Shown here one piece after another: positions 42,079-51,203 of a stretch of DNA of 64,000 bases. Origin of the DNA: Streptomyces sp. NBC_00414 (GTDB lineage: Bacteria; Actinomycetota; Actinomycetes; Streptomycetales; Streptomycetaceae); the NCBI RefSeq assembly GCF_036038375.1, contig NZ_CP107935.1:5146001-5210000 (forward strand). The letters are read 5' to 3'. How positions within the stretch are numbered: the stretch's first letter is position 1; every line of letters begins with the position of its first letter. The translations under genes and the position numbers were made by a program. Below the pieces are notes generated by a model, which saw only the letters and a program-made list of their open reading frames with translations, was not told where the DNA came from and did no database searches.

Positions 42079-43011
42079 ATGCCAGCCAGCTACGCGTATC
42101 TCGGCCCCGAGGGCACCTTCACCGAAGTGGCCCTGCGGACTCTTCCGGAGTCGGCCACCCGGCAGCTCGTCCCGATGGTGTCCGTCCCCGCGGCGCTCGA
42201 CGCCGTCCGGGCCGGCGAGGCCGAGGCCGCGTTCGTGCCGATCGAGAACTCGGTGGAGGGCGGCATCACCACCACGATCGACCAGCTGGCCGTGGGCGAG
42301 CCGCTGATGATCTACCGCGAGGTGCTCCTCTCGATCACCTTCGCGCTGCTGGTCCGCCCCGGCACGAAGCTGTCCGACATCAAGACGGTCAGCGCCCACC
42401 CGGCCGCCCAGCCGCAGGTGCGCAACTGGATGAAGGCCAACCTCCCGGACGTCGTCTGGGAGTCGGCTGCCTCCAACGCGGACGGCGCCCGCCTGGTGCA
42501 GGAGGGACGGTACGACGCCGCCTTCGCGGGCGAGTTCGCGGCGGCCCGGTACGGGCTGGAGGCCCTGGAGACCGAGATCCACGACGCGGAGAACGCGCAG
42601 ACCCGGTTCGTCCTGGTGGGCAGGCCCGCCCGGCCCGCGGCGCCGACCGGCGCCGACAAGACGTCCGTGGTGATCTGGCAGCGTGACGACCATCCTGGCG
42701 CTCTGCTCGAACTGCTCCAGGAGTTCGCCGTCCGCGGGGTCAACCTGATGCTGCTGCAGTCCAGGCCGACCGGCGAGGGCATCGGCAACTACTGCTTCGC
42801 CATCGACGCGGAGGGTCACATCTCGGACCGGCGGGTGGCCGAGGCGCTGATGGGGCTCAAGCGGGTCTGCCCGAAGGTGCGGTTCCTCGGGTCCTATCCG
42901 CAGGCCGACGTCGATCCGAAGGACGCGCGCGCACCGCGGGCCGGTACGTCGGACGGCGAGTTCGCGGCGGCCTCGGACTGGCTGGCGCGCTGCCAGGACG
43001 GCCGTTTCTAA
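42079..43011 (+). CDS. pheA: prephenate dehydratase
   Basis: 310 residues. It converts prephenate to phenylpyruvate for phenylalanine synthesis. Typical parts: YAYLGPEGTFTEVAL, VPIENSVEGGITTTIDQL, HPAAQPQVRNWM and QTRFVLVGR, then a C-terminal ACT domain (DHPGALLELLQEFAVRGVNL, GNYCFAIDAEGH) that senses phenylalanine. ATG at 42079. It sits just upstream of the DnaA-box spacer and serS. Confidence 0.95.
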   Translation: MPASYAYLGPEGTFTEVALRTLPESATRQLVPMVSVPAALDAVRAGEAEAAFVPIENSVEGGITTTIDQLAVGEPLMIYREVLLSITFALLVRPGTKLSDIKTVSAHPAAQPQVRNWMKANLPDVVWESAASNADGARLVQEGRYDAAFAGEFAAARYGLEALETEIHDAENAQTRFVLVGRPARPAAPTGADKTSVVIWQRDDHPGALLELLQEFAVRGVNLMLLQSRPTGEGIGNYCFAIDAEGHISDRRVAEALMGLKRVCPKVRFLGSYPQADVDPKDARAPRAGTSDGEFAAASDWLARCQDGRF

Positions 43012-43548
43012 GTCGGTCCTACCTGCAGATTTTCTTCATCCACAAAGTTATCCACAGGATCGCTTCTCGACCTGGGGACAAGTCGACAACAAAGCCCGAC
43101 GTAGTCGACAAATCGGCCTACAGCCCACAACTGCGTCCACAGCCCCGCGGGTCACCCTTCGTCCACCCGTTTCATCGACCAATCCCTTAGAGGGAACCAT
43201 TTCCACCCGAACGTGGGTGTAGAGAGGGTTTGACCCAGGAATTCTTCGTCCCGGATGCGGCTTTCGGAACGATCACTTCCGATGTCCACAGATCTTTCGC
43301 ACAGCCTGTGGATAACTTTTCCGGAGTGCGAATTCCTGTGGACAACCTCCACGCCAAGTCCCTTGTTCCACAAGGGAATCGAGTCAACTCACCGCACCCA
43401 GCCTGCCCCTTGCAGGGAACCGGGCCCCTTTCGATTGACGCGAACCGACACAATTCAAGTGAATCGACATTTCCACCAAACTATGACAGAAGCGACAGAT
43501 CGGAATACCGAGTCGTGTCCCGGAACCCCGCACCGGTAACCTTGTGGG
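43012..43548. other. 537-base non-coding spacer rich in DnaA-box-like sequences
   Basis: No credible gene lies between pheA and serS. The stretch is AT-richer than its surroundings and carries several TTATCCACA/TTGTCCACA elements in both orientations (separate entry). The last 15 bases hold the serS promoter. Confidence 0.7.
43036..43345. promoter_or_regulatory. cluster of DnaA boxes
   Basis: Exact TT[AG]TCCACA boxes: 43048-43056 (plus), 43307-43315 and 43337-43345 (minus). One-mismatch boxes: 43036-43044, 43073-43081 and 43282-43290. A weaker CGTCCACA lies near 43133-43141. Such grouping is not expected by chance in this base composition. DnaA-box clusters outside oriC, thought to titrate DnaA, have been described in Streptomyces; this is a candidate of that kind. 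Confidence 0.7.
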
Positions 43549-44826
43549 GTGATTGACCTTCGCCTGCTCCGTGAGGACCCCGACCGTGTTCGCGCCTCCC
43601 AGCGCGCCCGTGGAGAGGACGTCGCGCTCGTCGACTCCCTTCTCTCCGCCGACGAGCGGCGCAGGTCGTCCGGCGTCCGCTTCGACGAGCTGCGCTCCGA
43701 GCAGAGGGCGCTCGGCAAGCTCATCCCCAAGGCTTCCGGCGACGAGAAGGCCGAGCTGCTCCGGAAGACCGGAGTGCTCGCGGCCGACGTCAAGGCGGCG
43801 GACGCCGAGCAGCACGAGGCGGACGAGGAGACCAAGCGCCTCCTCAAGCAGCTCGGCAACCTCGTGCACCCCGACGTCCCGGTCGGCGGCGAGGAGGACT
43901 TCGTCGTCCTGGAGACGCACGGAACGATCCGCGACTTCGGCGCCGAGGGCTTCGAACCCAAGGACCACCTGGAGCTCGGCGAGGCGCTCGGCGCCATCGA
44001 CGTCGAGCGCGGCGCCAAGGTCTCCGGCTCGCGCTTCTACTACCTCACCGGTGTCGGCGCGCTCCTGGAACTCGCCCTCGTCAACGCGGCGATCGCGCAG
44101 GCCACGGAGGCCGGCTTCATCCCGATGCTGACCCCGGCGCTGGTCCGCCCGCGCGCCATGGAGGGCACCGGCTTCCTCGGTCAGGCCGCGGAGAACGTGT
44201 ACCACCTGGAGAAGGACGACTTCTACCTGGTCGGCACCTCCGAGGTACCGCTCGCCGCGTACCACATGGACGAGATCCTCGACGCGGACAAGCTGCCGCT
44301 GCGCTACGCGGGCTTCTCGCCGTGCTTCCGCCGCGAGGCCGGCACGTACGGCAAGGACACCCGGGGCATCTTCCGCGTGCACCAGTTCGACAAGGTCGAG
44401 ATGTTCTCGTACGTCGATCCCGCGGACGCGGAGAACGAGCACCAGCGGCTCCTCGACTGGGAGAAGCAGTGGCTGACCGGCCTCGGGCTGCCCTTCCAGG
44501 TCATCGACGTGGCCTCGGGCGACCTGGGCTCGTCCGCCTCGCGCAAGTTCGACTGCGAGGCGTGGATCCCGACCCAGGGCAAGTACCGCGAGCTGACCTC
44601 GGCCTCGAACTGCGACGGCTTCCAGGCCCGCCGTCTTTCGGTGCGCATGCGGGACGGCAAGAAGGTGCAGCCGCTCTCGACGCTGAACGGCACGCTGTGC
44701 GCCGTCCCGCGCACGATCGTGGCGATCCTGGAGAACCACCAGCTGGCCGACGGCTCCGTACGGGTGCCCGAGGTGCTGCGTCCGTACCTGGGCGGCCGTG
44801 AGCTGCTGGAGCCGATCTCCAAGTGA
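43549..44826 (+). CDS. serS: seryl-tRNA synthetase
   Basis: 425 residues. Class II synthetase that charges tRNA-Ser. The N-terminal coiled-coil arm (about 30-100) is followed by the core with motif 2 (FSPCFRREAGTYGKDTRGIFRVHQF), motif 3 (LNGTLCAVPRTIVAILENHQ) and TSEVPLAAY. Usual length. GTG start at 43549: TAACCT lies six bases before the GTG, so transcription may begin at or next to the start codon (leaderless). The downstream HAD gene overlaps as GTGA. Confidence 0.97.
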   Translation: MIDLRLLREDPDRVRASQRARGEDVALVDSLLSADERRRSSGVRFDELRSEQRALGKLIPKASGDEKAELLRKTGVLAADVKAADAEQHEADEETKRLLKQLGNLVHPDVPVGGEEDFVVLETHGTIRDFGAEGFEPKDHLELGEALGAIDVERGAKVSGSRFYYLTGVGALLELALVNAAIAQATEAGFIPMLTPALVRPRAMEGTGFLGQAAENVYHLEKDDFYLVGTSEVPLAAYHMDEILDADKLPLRYAGFSPCFRREAGTYGKDTRGIFRVHQFDKVEMFSYVDPADAENEHQRLLDWEKQWLTGLGLPFQVIDVASGDLGSSASRKFDCEAWIPTQGKYRELTSASNCDGFQARRLSVRMRDGKKVQPLSTLNGTLCAVPRTIVAILENHQLADGSVRVPEVLRPYLGGRELLEPISK

Positions 44827-45680
44827 CCGGCACCGCTGGGTCGACCGGGTCCACCGGGTCGGCCGGATCCACGGGGGCGTTCCCCTACAAGCTCGTAGCG
44901 ACCGATCTCGACGGAACGTTGCTGCGCTCCGACGACACGGTCTCGGAGCGCACCCGCGCGGCACTCGCCGCGGCCACCGTGGCGGGTGCCGCGCACCTCG
45001 TCGTCACCGGCCGGGCGGTCCCCTGGACCCGACACATCCTCGACGACCTCGGGTACGAGGGACTCGCGGTGTGCGGCCAGGGCGCGCAGTTGTACGACGC
45101 CGGGGCGCACCGGCTGCTCACGTCGGTGACCCTCGACCGGCAGGTGGCGGGGCTCGCGCTCGCCAAGATCGAGGCGGAGGTCGGCCCGCTGGCCCTCGCC
45201 GCGAGCCGCGACGGCCTCGACGGCGACGTGCTGGTCGGCCCCGGTTACCGGGTGCAGGGTCTGCTGCAGTCCGTGCCGTTCACCGATGTGGCCGAACTGT
45301 GGGCCGCGCCCCTGACCAAGATGTACATCCAGCATCCCCGCCTCACCGACGACGAGCTGGCGTCCGCGGCGCGGGCGGCGGCGGGTTCCCTGGTGAACAT
45401 CGTGATGGCGGGCGAGGGCATCGTGGAGATCCTGCCGCTGGGCCTGTCGAAGGCCACGGGGCTCTCCCTGGCGGCCCGCCGCCTGGGCGTGAAGGCCGCC
45501 GACACGATCGCCTTCGGCGACATGCCGAACGACATACCGATGTTCGCGTGGTCGGCACACGGCGTGGCAATGGCCAACGCCCACACCGAACTCAAGGCCG
45601 TGGCCGACGAGATGACCCTGTCGAACGACGAGGACGGCATCGCTGTGGTGCTGGAGAGGCTGCTGGGCCGGCTGCCCTGA
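44823..45680 (+). CDS. Cof-type HAD phosphatase
   Basis: 285 residues. Motif I KLVATDLDGTLL with the nucleophile Asp, motif II-like VVTGR, the conserved Lys in GLSKATGL and motif IV AFGDMPNDIPMF, with a C2B cap. Such enzymes hydrolyse phosphate from sugars or cofactors; the substrate is unknown. The first 18 residues (GSTGSTGSAGSTG) are encoded by short tandem units and are not part of the fold. Co-transcribed with serS (GTGA overlap). A similar protein is encoded at 56957-57826. Confidence 0.9.
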   Translation: MTGTAGSTGSTGSAGSTGAFPYKLVATDLDGTLLRSDDTVSERTRAALAAATVAGAAHLVVTGRAVPWTRHILDDLGYEGLAVCGQGAQLYDAGAHRLLTSVTLDRQVAGLALAKIEAEVGPLALAASRDGLDGDVLVGPGYRVQGLLQSVPFTDVAELWAAPLTKMYIQHPRLTDDELASAARAAAGSLVNIVMAGEGIVEILPLGLSKATGLSLAARRLGVKAADTIAFGDMPNDIPMFAWSAHGVAMANAHTELKAVADEMTLSNDEDGIAVVLERLLGRLP

Positions 45681-46044
45681 AACAGCGGGGCAGCCGGCTC
45701 GCCTGAAAAGAGTGGGTGGGCGGCCCGCGCGGAGGTACGCGCTCGAAGCGGCCGCCCCGGGCAGCTCCCGTACGGGGCGGACTCGACGGAGCCGACTGCT
45801 CCGGAGCCCGCACGCTGCCCTGCCGGGAACTCGACGAACTGCCACTGACAGGCGTCGTCGTGCTCCTCTCCCGGACCGCGGCACCGGAGGAATCCGGCGA
45901 CCTGGACATAACCACTGTGCCCGTACGCCGAGTTGGGCGCCACCGAATAATCGGGCGCCACCGAATGACGGGTGCCCCCAAGCCGTCACCTGTCAGCCGT
46001 CAGCCCTCCAAGGGCACCCGGCGACGCGGGTCGCCCCGCAGGCG
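45681..46044. other. spacer between convergent genes
   Basis: 364 bases after the HAD gene and before the end of the small minus-strand gene. No coding frame is convincing. It holds an 18-base-spaced direct repeat (45935-45966). No clear terminator hairpin was found by eye. Confidence 0.4.
45935..45966. repeat. 14-base direct repeat, period 18
   Basis: GGGCGCCACCGAAT at 45935-45948 and 45953-45966. It lies in non-coding sequence between convergent genes. Probably a local duplication. Confidence 0.6.
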
Positions 46045-46305
46045 TCAGCGGCGCCGCCACCTGCGCCGCCGCGCCTTGCTGAAGAACCATCCCGCGGGCG
46101 GCTCGTCGGAGCGCCAGGGCTGCGGATCGGGGCCGCCCTCGCGCCAGCGCTCCGCGAGCATACGGGCGCGCGCGGACGGCTCGGCCGTACCGGCGGACCG
46201 TATGAAGTCCTCGTCGAGGACGAGGTCGTCCCAGACCTCCTCGGCGGTCTCCCCCCGGCCTTCGCCGGGGTCCTGTCCGTCGCTCCGTGGTGCCTGCGCC
46301 GCCAT
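46045..46305 (-). CDS. small Arg-rich-tailed protein downstream of ABC genes
   Basis: 86 residues. Acidic middle (AEEVWDDLVLDEDFIRSA), a helical segment (ARARMLAERWREGGPDPQPWRSDEPPAGWFFSKAR) and a basic end (RRRRWRRR). ATG at 46305 with GAGGAGGAA upstream. Small proteins of this WRSDEPPAGWF type are conserved beside this ABC cluster in streptomycetes as far as I recall, but no function is known. No membrane segment. Confidence 0.7.
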   Translation of the reverse strand: MAAQAPRSDGQDPGEGRGETAEEVWDDLVLDEDFIRSAGTAEPSARARMLAERWREGGPDPQPWRSDEPPAGWFFSKARRRRWRRR

Positions 46306-46453
46306 CCCCGTTCCTCCTCGTCGCATCCCCTCGGGCAAGTGTGCCGTCACCCGCGTAAAACCTGCTTCAAGATCACAAATGGCCGCGGCTCCACGCACGC
46401 GTGGAGCCGCATCGACCGTCCGGGCCCCCGCACCCGCCGGGGCCCGGCAGGGG

Positions 46454-47173
46454 CTACTCCTCGCCCGCCAGCGTCAGCGTCCGCAGTTTCTGCCCGGCGA
46501 ACCAGGTGGCGGCGACGGTCACCACGACCAGGAGCACCGTGCCGGTGGTGAGACTCACGTCCGAGGTGACGAGATCCCCGCCGGACACCTTCTGGGCCAC
46601 CGCGAGCGACCACTGCTGGACGCTGAGGGTCCTCGCCCCGGAGACCAGCGTCCCGAAGAGCGCCTCCCACACGAGGGCGTAGACGAGCCCGAAGACCACC
46701 GCGTGCCGCGTGATGGTGCCGAGCAGCAGGAAGAGCGCGGCGTACGCGATGGAGGCGACCAGCGCGGCCACGGTGTAGGCGACGGCGACCTGCTGGCCGT
46801 TGCCGTTGAGGATCAGGCCGGCGAGGAACGTCGGGACCGCCGAGAACACCATGGTGACGGCGACGGCGACGATCAGCTTGGTGAAGATGATCGTGGGGCG
46901 CTTGACCGGTTTGGCGAGCAGGTAGACGACCGAGCCGTCGTCGATCTCGGGGCCGATCGCTCCGGTGCCGGCGATGACGCCGATGATGGGCACCATCGTG
47001 GCGAGGGCGAACCCGCCGAGGACGTCCGCGGCCACCTGGTCGTCGGCGCCCGTGAAGCCGCGTACGGCCGCGGAGATGACGATCAGCAGGACGGGCAGGG
47101 CGCCCAGGATGAGGGCCCGGCGGCGGCCGAGAAGGCCGCGGTAGGTGAGCCGGGCGACTGTGGGGTCGTACAT
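46454..47173 (-). CDS. ABC-2 type permease
   Basis: 239 residues with six hydrophobic segments (about 22-38, 53-72, 98-121, 130-152, 157-178 and 212-228), typical of ABC-2 permeases. It lies 11 bases after the ATPase at 47185-48096, forming the second ATPase/permease pair of the operon. GPEIDDGSVVYLLAKPVKRPTII is the usual coupling-loop sequence of this family. Substrate unknown. Confidence 0.88.
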   Translation of the reverse strand: MYDPTVARLTYRGLLGRRRALILGALPVLLIVISAAVRGFTGADDQVAADVLGGFALATMVPIIGVIAGTGAIGPEIDDGSVVYLLAKPVKRPTIIFTKLIVAVAVTMVFSAVPTFLAGLILNGNGQQVAVAYTVAALVASIAYAALFLLLGTITRHAVVFGLVYALVWEALFGTLVSGARTLSVQQWSLAVAQKVSGGDLVTSDVSLTTGTVLLVVVTVAATWFAGQKLRTLTLAGEE

Positions 47174-47184
47174 CTTTCGGCCTC

Positions 47185-48096
47185 CTACGCCGCGACGAGA
47201 TACGAGAAGACGGACTCAAGGGACTCGTCGGACGGTGAGACCGTGAGCAGTCGGATGCCGTGGTCGCGGGCCACCCGCGGCAACAGGGCCGTGAAGCGGG
47301 GGAAGTCGACGGCCTGGATGCGCAGCGCGCCCTCCTGGAGGTCCACCTCGATGCCGGACGTCGACGGGTCGGCGATGAGCGCGGCCGCGAGCGCGCGGTC
47401 GTCGCTGGAGCGGACCAGATAGCGGTGCGGGCGGTCGGTCATCAGGCGGCGGATCCGGCGGAAGTCGCCGCTGGCCGCGTGCCGTCCGGCGACGATCACC
47501 TCGATGTGCGAGGCGAGCTGCTCGACCTCCTCCAGGATGTGCGACGAGAAGAGGACCGTGCGGCCCTCGTCGCCCATCCGCCGCAGCAGTTCCATCAGTT
47601 GCATGCGCTGGCGCGGGTCCATGCCGTTGAAGGGCTCGTCCAGCAGCAGCAGCGACGGGTTGTGGACGAGCGCGGAGGCCATCTTCACGCGCTGGCGCAT
47701 GCCCTTGGAGTACGTGGAGATCTTCCGGTCCTGCGCGTACTCCATCTCGACCGTGGCGAGGGCCCGGTGCGCGGCCTTGTCGCCGAGGCCGTGCAGCTCG
47801 GCGTTGGCGACGACGAACTCGCGGCCCGTGAGGAAGTCGTACATCGCCTCGCGCTCGGGGACGATGCCGATCTGCTTGTAGATCTCCTCGTTGCGCCAGG
47901 TCGGCCTGCCGTCGAGGGTGACGGAGCCGGTGGAGGGGGCCAGGAAGCCGCCCATCATGTTGATGAGGGTGGATTTCCCGGCGCCGTTCGGGCCGAGCAG
48001 ACCGGTGACGCCCGGGCCGATGGTCATGGTGATGTCGTTGACGGCCACCACGTTGCCGAACCAGCGTGAGACGTGATCGATGGTGAGGGTGCTCAT
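47185..48096 (-). CDS. ABC transporter ATPase (second pair)
   Basis: 303 residues. Walker A GLLGPNGAGKSTL, signature TYSKGMRQRVKMASAL, Walker B LLLLDEPFNGMD and H-loop LFSSHIL. The C-terminal extension of about 80 residues is common in ABC-2 export ATPases. ATG at 48096. Downstream permease at 46454-47173. Confidence 0.92.
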   Translation of the reverse strand: MSTLTIDHVSRWFGNVVAVNDITMTIGPGVTGLLGPNGAGKSTLINMMGGFLAPSTGSVTLDGRPTWRNEEIYKQIGIVPEREAMYDFLTGREFVVANAELHGLGDKAAHRALATVEMEYAQDRKISTYSKGMRQRVKMASALVHNPSLLLLDEPFNGMDPRQRMQLMELLRRMGDEGRTVLFSSHILEEVEQLASHIEVIVAGRHAASGDFRRIRRLMTDRPHRYLVRSSDDRALAAALIADPSTSGIEVDLQEGALRIQAVDFPRFTALLPRVARDHGIRLLTVSPSDESLESVFSYLVAA

Positions 48097-48148
48097 GGGC
48101 GCGGCCCGTTCCTTGGAAGGGTGGTGGTGGCGGACGACGGGCGGGCGG

Positions 48149-49066
48149 TCACAGTCCGACCTTTCGGTAGCGGCGCATCAGGAGGCCGTAGCAGCCTGCG
48201 ATCAGTCCCAGGACGACGACCAGATAGACGACGCCCTGGGCGCTCGACGGGCCGTCGCCGCCGGGGAAGGCGGAGGTGGCGCCCAGGAAGGCGGTCTGCA
48301 CCCCGTCGATCAGCGTGATGGGCGAGAAGAGCCCGAGCCAGGCGATCGCGTCGCTGCTGGACTGGTCGTAGGCGATGGCCTGGACCGTGGAGACCGCTCC
48401 GTAGGAGATGGTCAGCACGGCGATGACGGCGGCGATACCGAAGCCGCGGCGCGGGGTGACGGCCGAGATGACCAGGCCGATGCCGGCGAAGAGCAGCGAA
48501 AGCAGTGCCACGGAGACGAGCCCTTGTCCGAAGCCCTTGGTCTGGTCCCAGAAGTCGAGCTTGGCCAGCAGCGCTCCCACGTACAGCACGAGCAGCGGCG
48601 CGGCGGTGAGCATGAACAGCGCCGAGGCCAGTGCCGCGTACTTGGCGCGTACGTAGTCGGCGGTCTCGATGGGGCGCGAGAAGTACAGCGGGACGGTCTT
48701 GAAGCGCAGGTCGCGGGAGACGGACTGCGGTCCCTGGGAGGCGACGTACAGGCCGATGACGGCCTGCATGATGACCGCGTAGCGCGTGTAGTCGACGGGC
48801 AGGTCCTTCGCCTTGGTGGCGACGGCGACCGCGACCATGATCAGTGCGGGGACGCACATCACCACGAAGAGCAGCATCGGCAGCACTTTGGACTTCACCG
48901 AGCGGCCGAGGCCGTACGAGCCGCGCAGGGACATCGAGTAGAGCGAGCGGCGGGCGTACGCGCGTCCCAGGCGCGGGCCGTCGTAGTTGCGGTAGCCGAT
49001 GTTGTGGATCTGCGTCTGCTCGCCCGCGCGAGCCGGAGCCTGTGCCTGGGGCTGCTCAACCGCCAT
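48149..49066 (-). CDS. ABC-2 type permease (first pair)
   Basis: 305 residues. A Gln/Ala-rich N-terminus (QPQAQAPARAGEQTQIHNIGYRNYDGPR) precedes six hydrophobic segments. The motif QSVSRDLRFKTVPLYFSRPI matches the coupling region. The ATG at 49066 overlaps the end of the ATPase gene by 11 bases. Forms a pair with the ATPase at 49056-50078. Confidence 0.88.
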   Translation of the reverse strand: MAVEQPQAQAPARAGEQTQIHNIGYRNYDGPRLGRAYARRSLYSMSLRGSYGLGRSVKSKVLPMLLFVVMCVPALIMVAVAVATKAKDLPVDYTRYAVIMQAVIGLYVASQGPQSVSRDLRFKTVPLYFSRPIETADYVRAKYAALASALFMLTAAPLLVLYVGALLAKLDFWDQTKGFGQGLVSVALLSLLFAGIGLVISAVTPRRGFGIAAVIAVLTISYGAVSTVQAIAYDQSSSDAIAWLGLFSPITLIDGVQTAFLGATSAFPGGDGPSSAQGVVYLVVVLGLIAGCYGLLMRRYRKVGL

Positions 49067-50078
49067 GGCCGACCGCCTCCTTCCGCTGTTCGTCGCCGTC
49101 CTTCAGGGCCGCCGCCTGCGCCTGGGCGTCCCTGGCCGCCTGTTCGTCGCTGTCCTTGAAGACCTCCGCGATGTGGTGCCTGCGCTGCTCCATGCGCACC
49201 AGACCGAGGCCCAGGTCGGCGACGACGTCCCGTACGAGGTCGTACGTCTCCTCGCCCTGCGCGGTGAGCAGGAGGATGTGGCCCGCGCCCGGCAGGCCGC
49301 TGCCGTCGTGGGTCTCGACCCCGCGCGCGTGCAGCACCTCGCGCAGTGCGCCGGTGCCGTCCGGGTGCTCGTCCGTGTCGGTGACCTCGACCGCGAGGAT
49401 CGCCGTGCGCTGCGTGAAGTCCGTGGTGGAGCTGGACCGCAGGAGCTTGCCGCCGTCGATGACGACGACGTGGTCGCAGGTGCGCTCCAGCTCGCCGAGC
49501 AGGTGCGAGGTGACCAGGACGGAGATGCCGAAGTCGGTGTGGATGCGGCGGATGAGGCCGAGCATCTCGTCGCGGCCGACCGGGTCGAGGCCGTTCGTCG
49601 GCTCGTCGAGGAAGACCAGCTGCGGGTCGTGGACCAGCGCCTGCGCGAGCTTCACGCGCTGCTTCATGCCCGTCGAGTAGCCGCCGATGGGGCGGTACCG
49701 CTCCTCGTAGAGGCCGACGTGGCGCAGCGTGTCCGCGGTGCGCTCGCGGGCCGCCGCCGGGGGCAGGCCGGACATGCGCGCCATGTGGACGACGAACTCG
49801 GTGGCCGAGACGTCGGGCGGCAGACAGTCGTGCTCGGGCATGTACCCCACGCGCTCCCGGATGTCGCCGCCCTTGGTGGCGACATCGAGTCCGAGCACCG
49901 CGGCGCGGCCCTCGGTGGCGGGGGACAGACCCAGCAGGATCTTGATCAGTGTGGACTTGCCGGCTCCGTTGGCTCCGACGAGTCCGGTCACACCGGGTCC
50001 GACGTCCACGGAGAGCCGGTCAAGAGCGGTCACCCGGGGGAACCGCTTGCTCAGGCTTTCGGTCGCGATCACAGTCAC
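49056..50078 (-). CDS. ABC transporter ATPase (first pair)
   Basis: 340 residues. Walker A GLVGANGAGKSTLIKILLGL, signature GYSTGMKQRVKLAQAL, Walker B LVFLDEPTNGLD and H-loop VLVTSHLL. GTG start at 50078; the ribosome site is weak. First gene of a five-gene unit (ATPase, permease, ATPase, permease, small protein). Export of a lipid, peptide or antibiotic is possible; the sequence does not say. Confidence 0.92.
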   Translation of the reverse strand: MTVIATESLSKRFPRVTALDRLSVDVGPGVTGLVGANGAGKSTLIKILLGLSPATEGRAAVLGLDVATKGGDIRERVGYMPEHDCLPPDVSATEFVVHMARMSGLPPAAARERTADTLRHVGLYEERYRPIGGYSTGMKQRVKLAQALVHDPQLVFLDEPTNGLDPVGRDEMLGLIRRIHTDFGISVLVTSHLLGELERTCDHVVVIDGGKLLRSSSTTDFTQRTAILAVEVTDTDEHPDGTGALREVLHARGVETHDGSGLPGAGHILLLTAQGEETYDLVRDVVADLGLGLVRMEQRRHHIAEVFKDSDEQAARDAQAQAAALKDGDEQRKEAVGHGG

Positions 50079-50227
50079 ATTCCGAAGGTAGTGGCGCAGA
50101 CCACATCAGTCGTCAGACCTGGGAGCTGTATCGCCGTCACTCTCCAGTCGTACGGGCCCGTAGGGGTCCCCCTCAGGTCGAACAACCCGCGGCCACCACA
50201 GTGCCCGGGTCGCCCGGGTCGGCCGGG

Positions 50228-50254
50228 TTGTCCACAACCACACGGTTTTCCACA
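50228..50254. promoter_or_regulatory. DnaA-box pair in a divergent spacer
   Basis: TTGTCCACA at 50228-50236 is exact and TTTTCCACA at 50246-50254 has one mismatch; both read in the same direction 18 bases apart. They lie between the divergent ABC operon and the M24 gene, so they could titrate DnaA or regulate either. Confidence 0.45.
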
Positions 50255-50354
50255 GGCCTCGCACCCACCTATTGACGCAGCCGCCAACAATTGTCACATT
50301 CATCAGTGTCAAGTTACGGGCGCGTACGGCAGTGGGCTTGGAACGGACGGTGAC

Positions 50355-51203
50355 ATGACCTCAGCAGTGGCCCCACCGGGCCCGCTCGCGGCGGAGCTCA
50401 GCGGATTCAGAGAGGTGCAGCGGCTCGCGTACGCGTGCGCCGAAGCGGTGGCCGCGCAGCTGAAGCCGGGTGTGACCGAGCGCGAGGCGGCGCGGATGCA
50501 GCGCGACTGGCTGCGTGAGCGCGGGGTCCGGGACTGGTTCCACCTGCCCTTCGCGTGGTTCGGGGACCGAACGGCGTTCACGGGCTTCCGGATCCCGCTG
50601 CAGTTCTTCCCGACGAACAGACGCCTGGAGCCGGGGATGCCGTTCATCCTCGACACGGCTCCGGTGCTCAACGGCTGCACCGCGGACATCGGGTACTCCG
50701 GCTCGCTGGGGCCGAACCCCGTGCAGGACCGGCTGCTCGCCGATCTGGAGGCGCACCGCGAGCTGCTCCTGCGCGAGGTGCGCGAGCGGCGCCCGCTGCG
50801 GGAGATCTACGAGGACGTGGACCGGCTCATGGTCCGCCAGGGCTACGCGAACCGTCATCGGGCGTATCCCTTCGGCGTGATCGCGCACAAGGTGGACCGC
50901 GTCCGCGAGCGGCGCTGGTCACCGCGCCTGTTCGGATTCGGCACGCAGTCCCTCAAGGGTCTGGCGAGCGACGCGCTCCACGGCCACCGCGACGGCTGGT
51001 CGCCCCTGTGGTCGCCGTACCGCTTCTCCGACCACCCGCCGCATCCGGGCCTGTGGGCGGTCGAACCGCACCTCGGATTCCGGGGCACGGGCGCGAAGTT
51101 CGAGGAGATCCTCGTGGTCACCGATTCCCGGGACCCCGAGCAGAGCGCGTTCTGGCTGGACGACGATCTGCCGCACGTGCGGCGCTGGGCGGAGGACAAG
51201 TGA
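50355..51203 (+). CDS. M24-family metallopeptidase-like protein
   Basis: 283-residue coding frame with residues 1-282 of pita-bread fold. Candidate metal ligands: DTAPVLNGCTADIGYSG (two Asp), HRAYPFGVIAHKV (His), WAVEPHLGF (Glu) and KFEEILVV (Glu). It is more diverged than aminopeptidase P at 28169, and its substrate is unknown. ATG at 50355 with a weak site. Its stop overlaps the next gene's GTG start, so it is the first gene of an operon with the hydrolase-SDR fusion and the COG3687 protein. Confidence 0.85.
   Translation: MTSAVAPPGPLAAELSGFREVQRLAYACAEAVAAQLKPGVTEREAARMQRDWLRERGVRDWFHLPFAWFGDRTAFTGFRIPLQFFPTNRRLEPGMPFILDTAPVLNGCTADIGYSGSLGPNPVQDRLLADLEAHRELLLREVRERRPLREIYEDVDRLMVRQGYANRHRAYPFGVIAHKVDRVRERRWSPRLFGFGTQSLKGLASDALHGHRDGWSPLWSPYRFSDHPPHPGLWAVEPHLGFRGTGAKFEEILVVTDSRDPEQSAFWLDDDLPHVRRWAEDK

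Noticed and set aside
45716..47422. 568-residue plus-strand frame across the spacer and ABC permease
   Set aside because: The opposite strand carries a clear permease with a good start. The frame has biased Arg/Asp composition and no motif.
48999..51203. 734-residue upstream extension of the M24 gene
   Set aside because: The frame is open through the ABC ATPase gene in antisense. The conserved protein starts at 50355.
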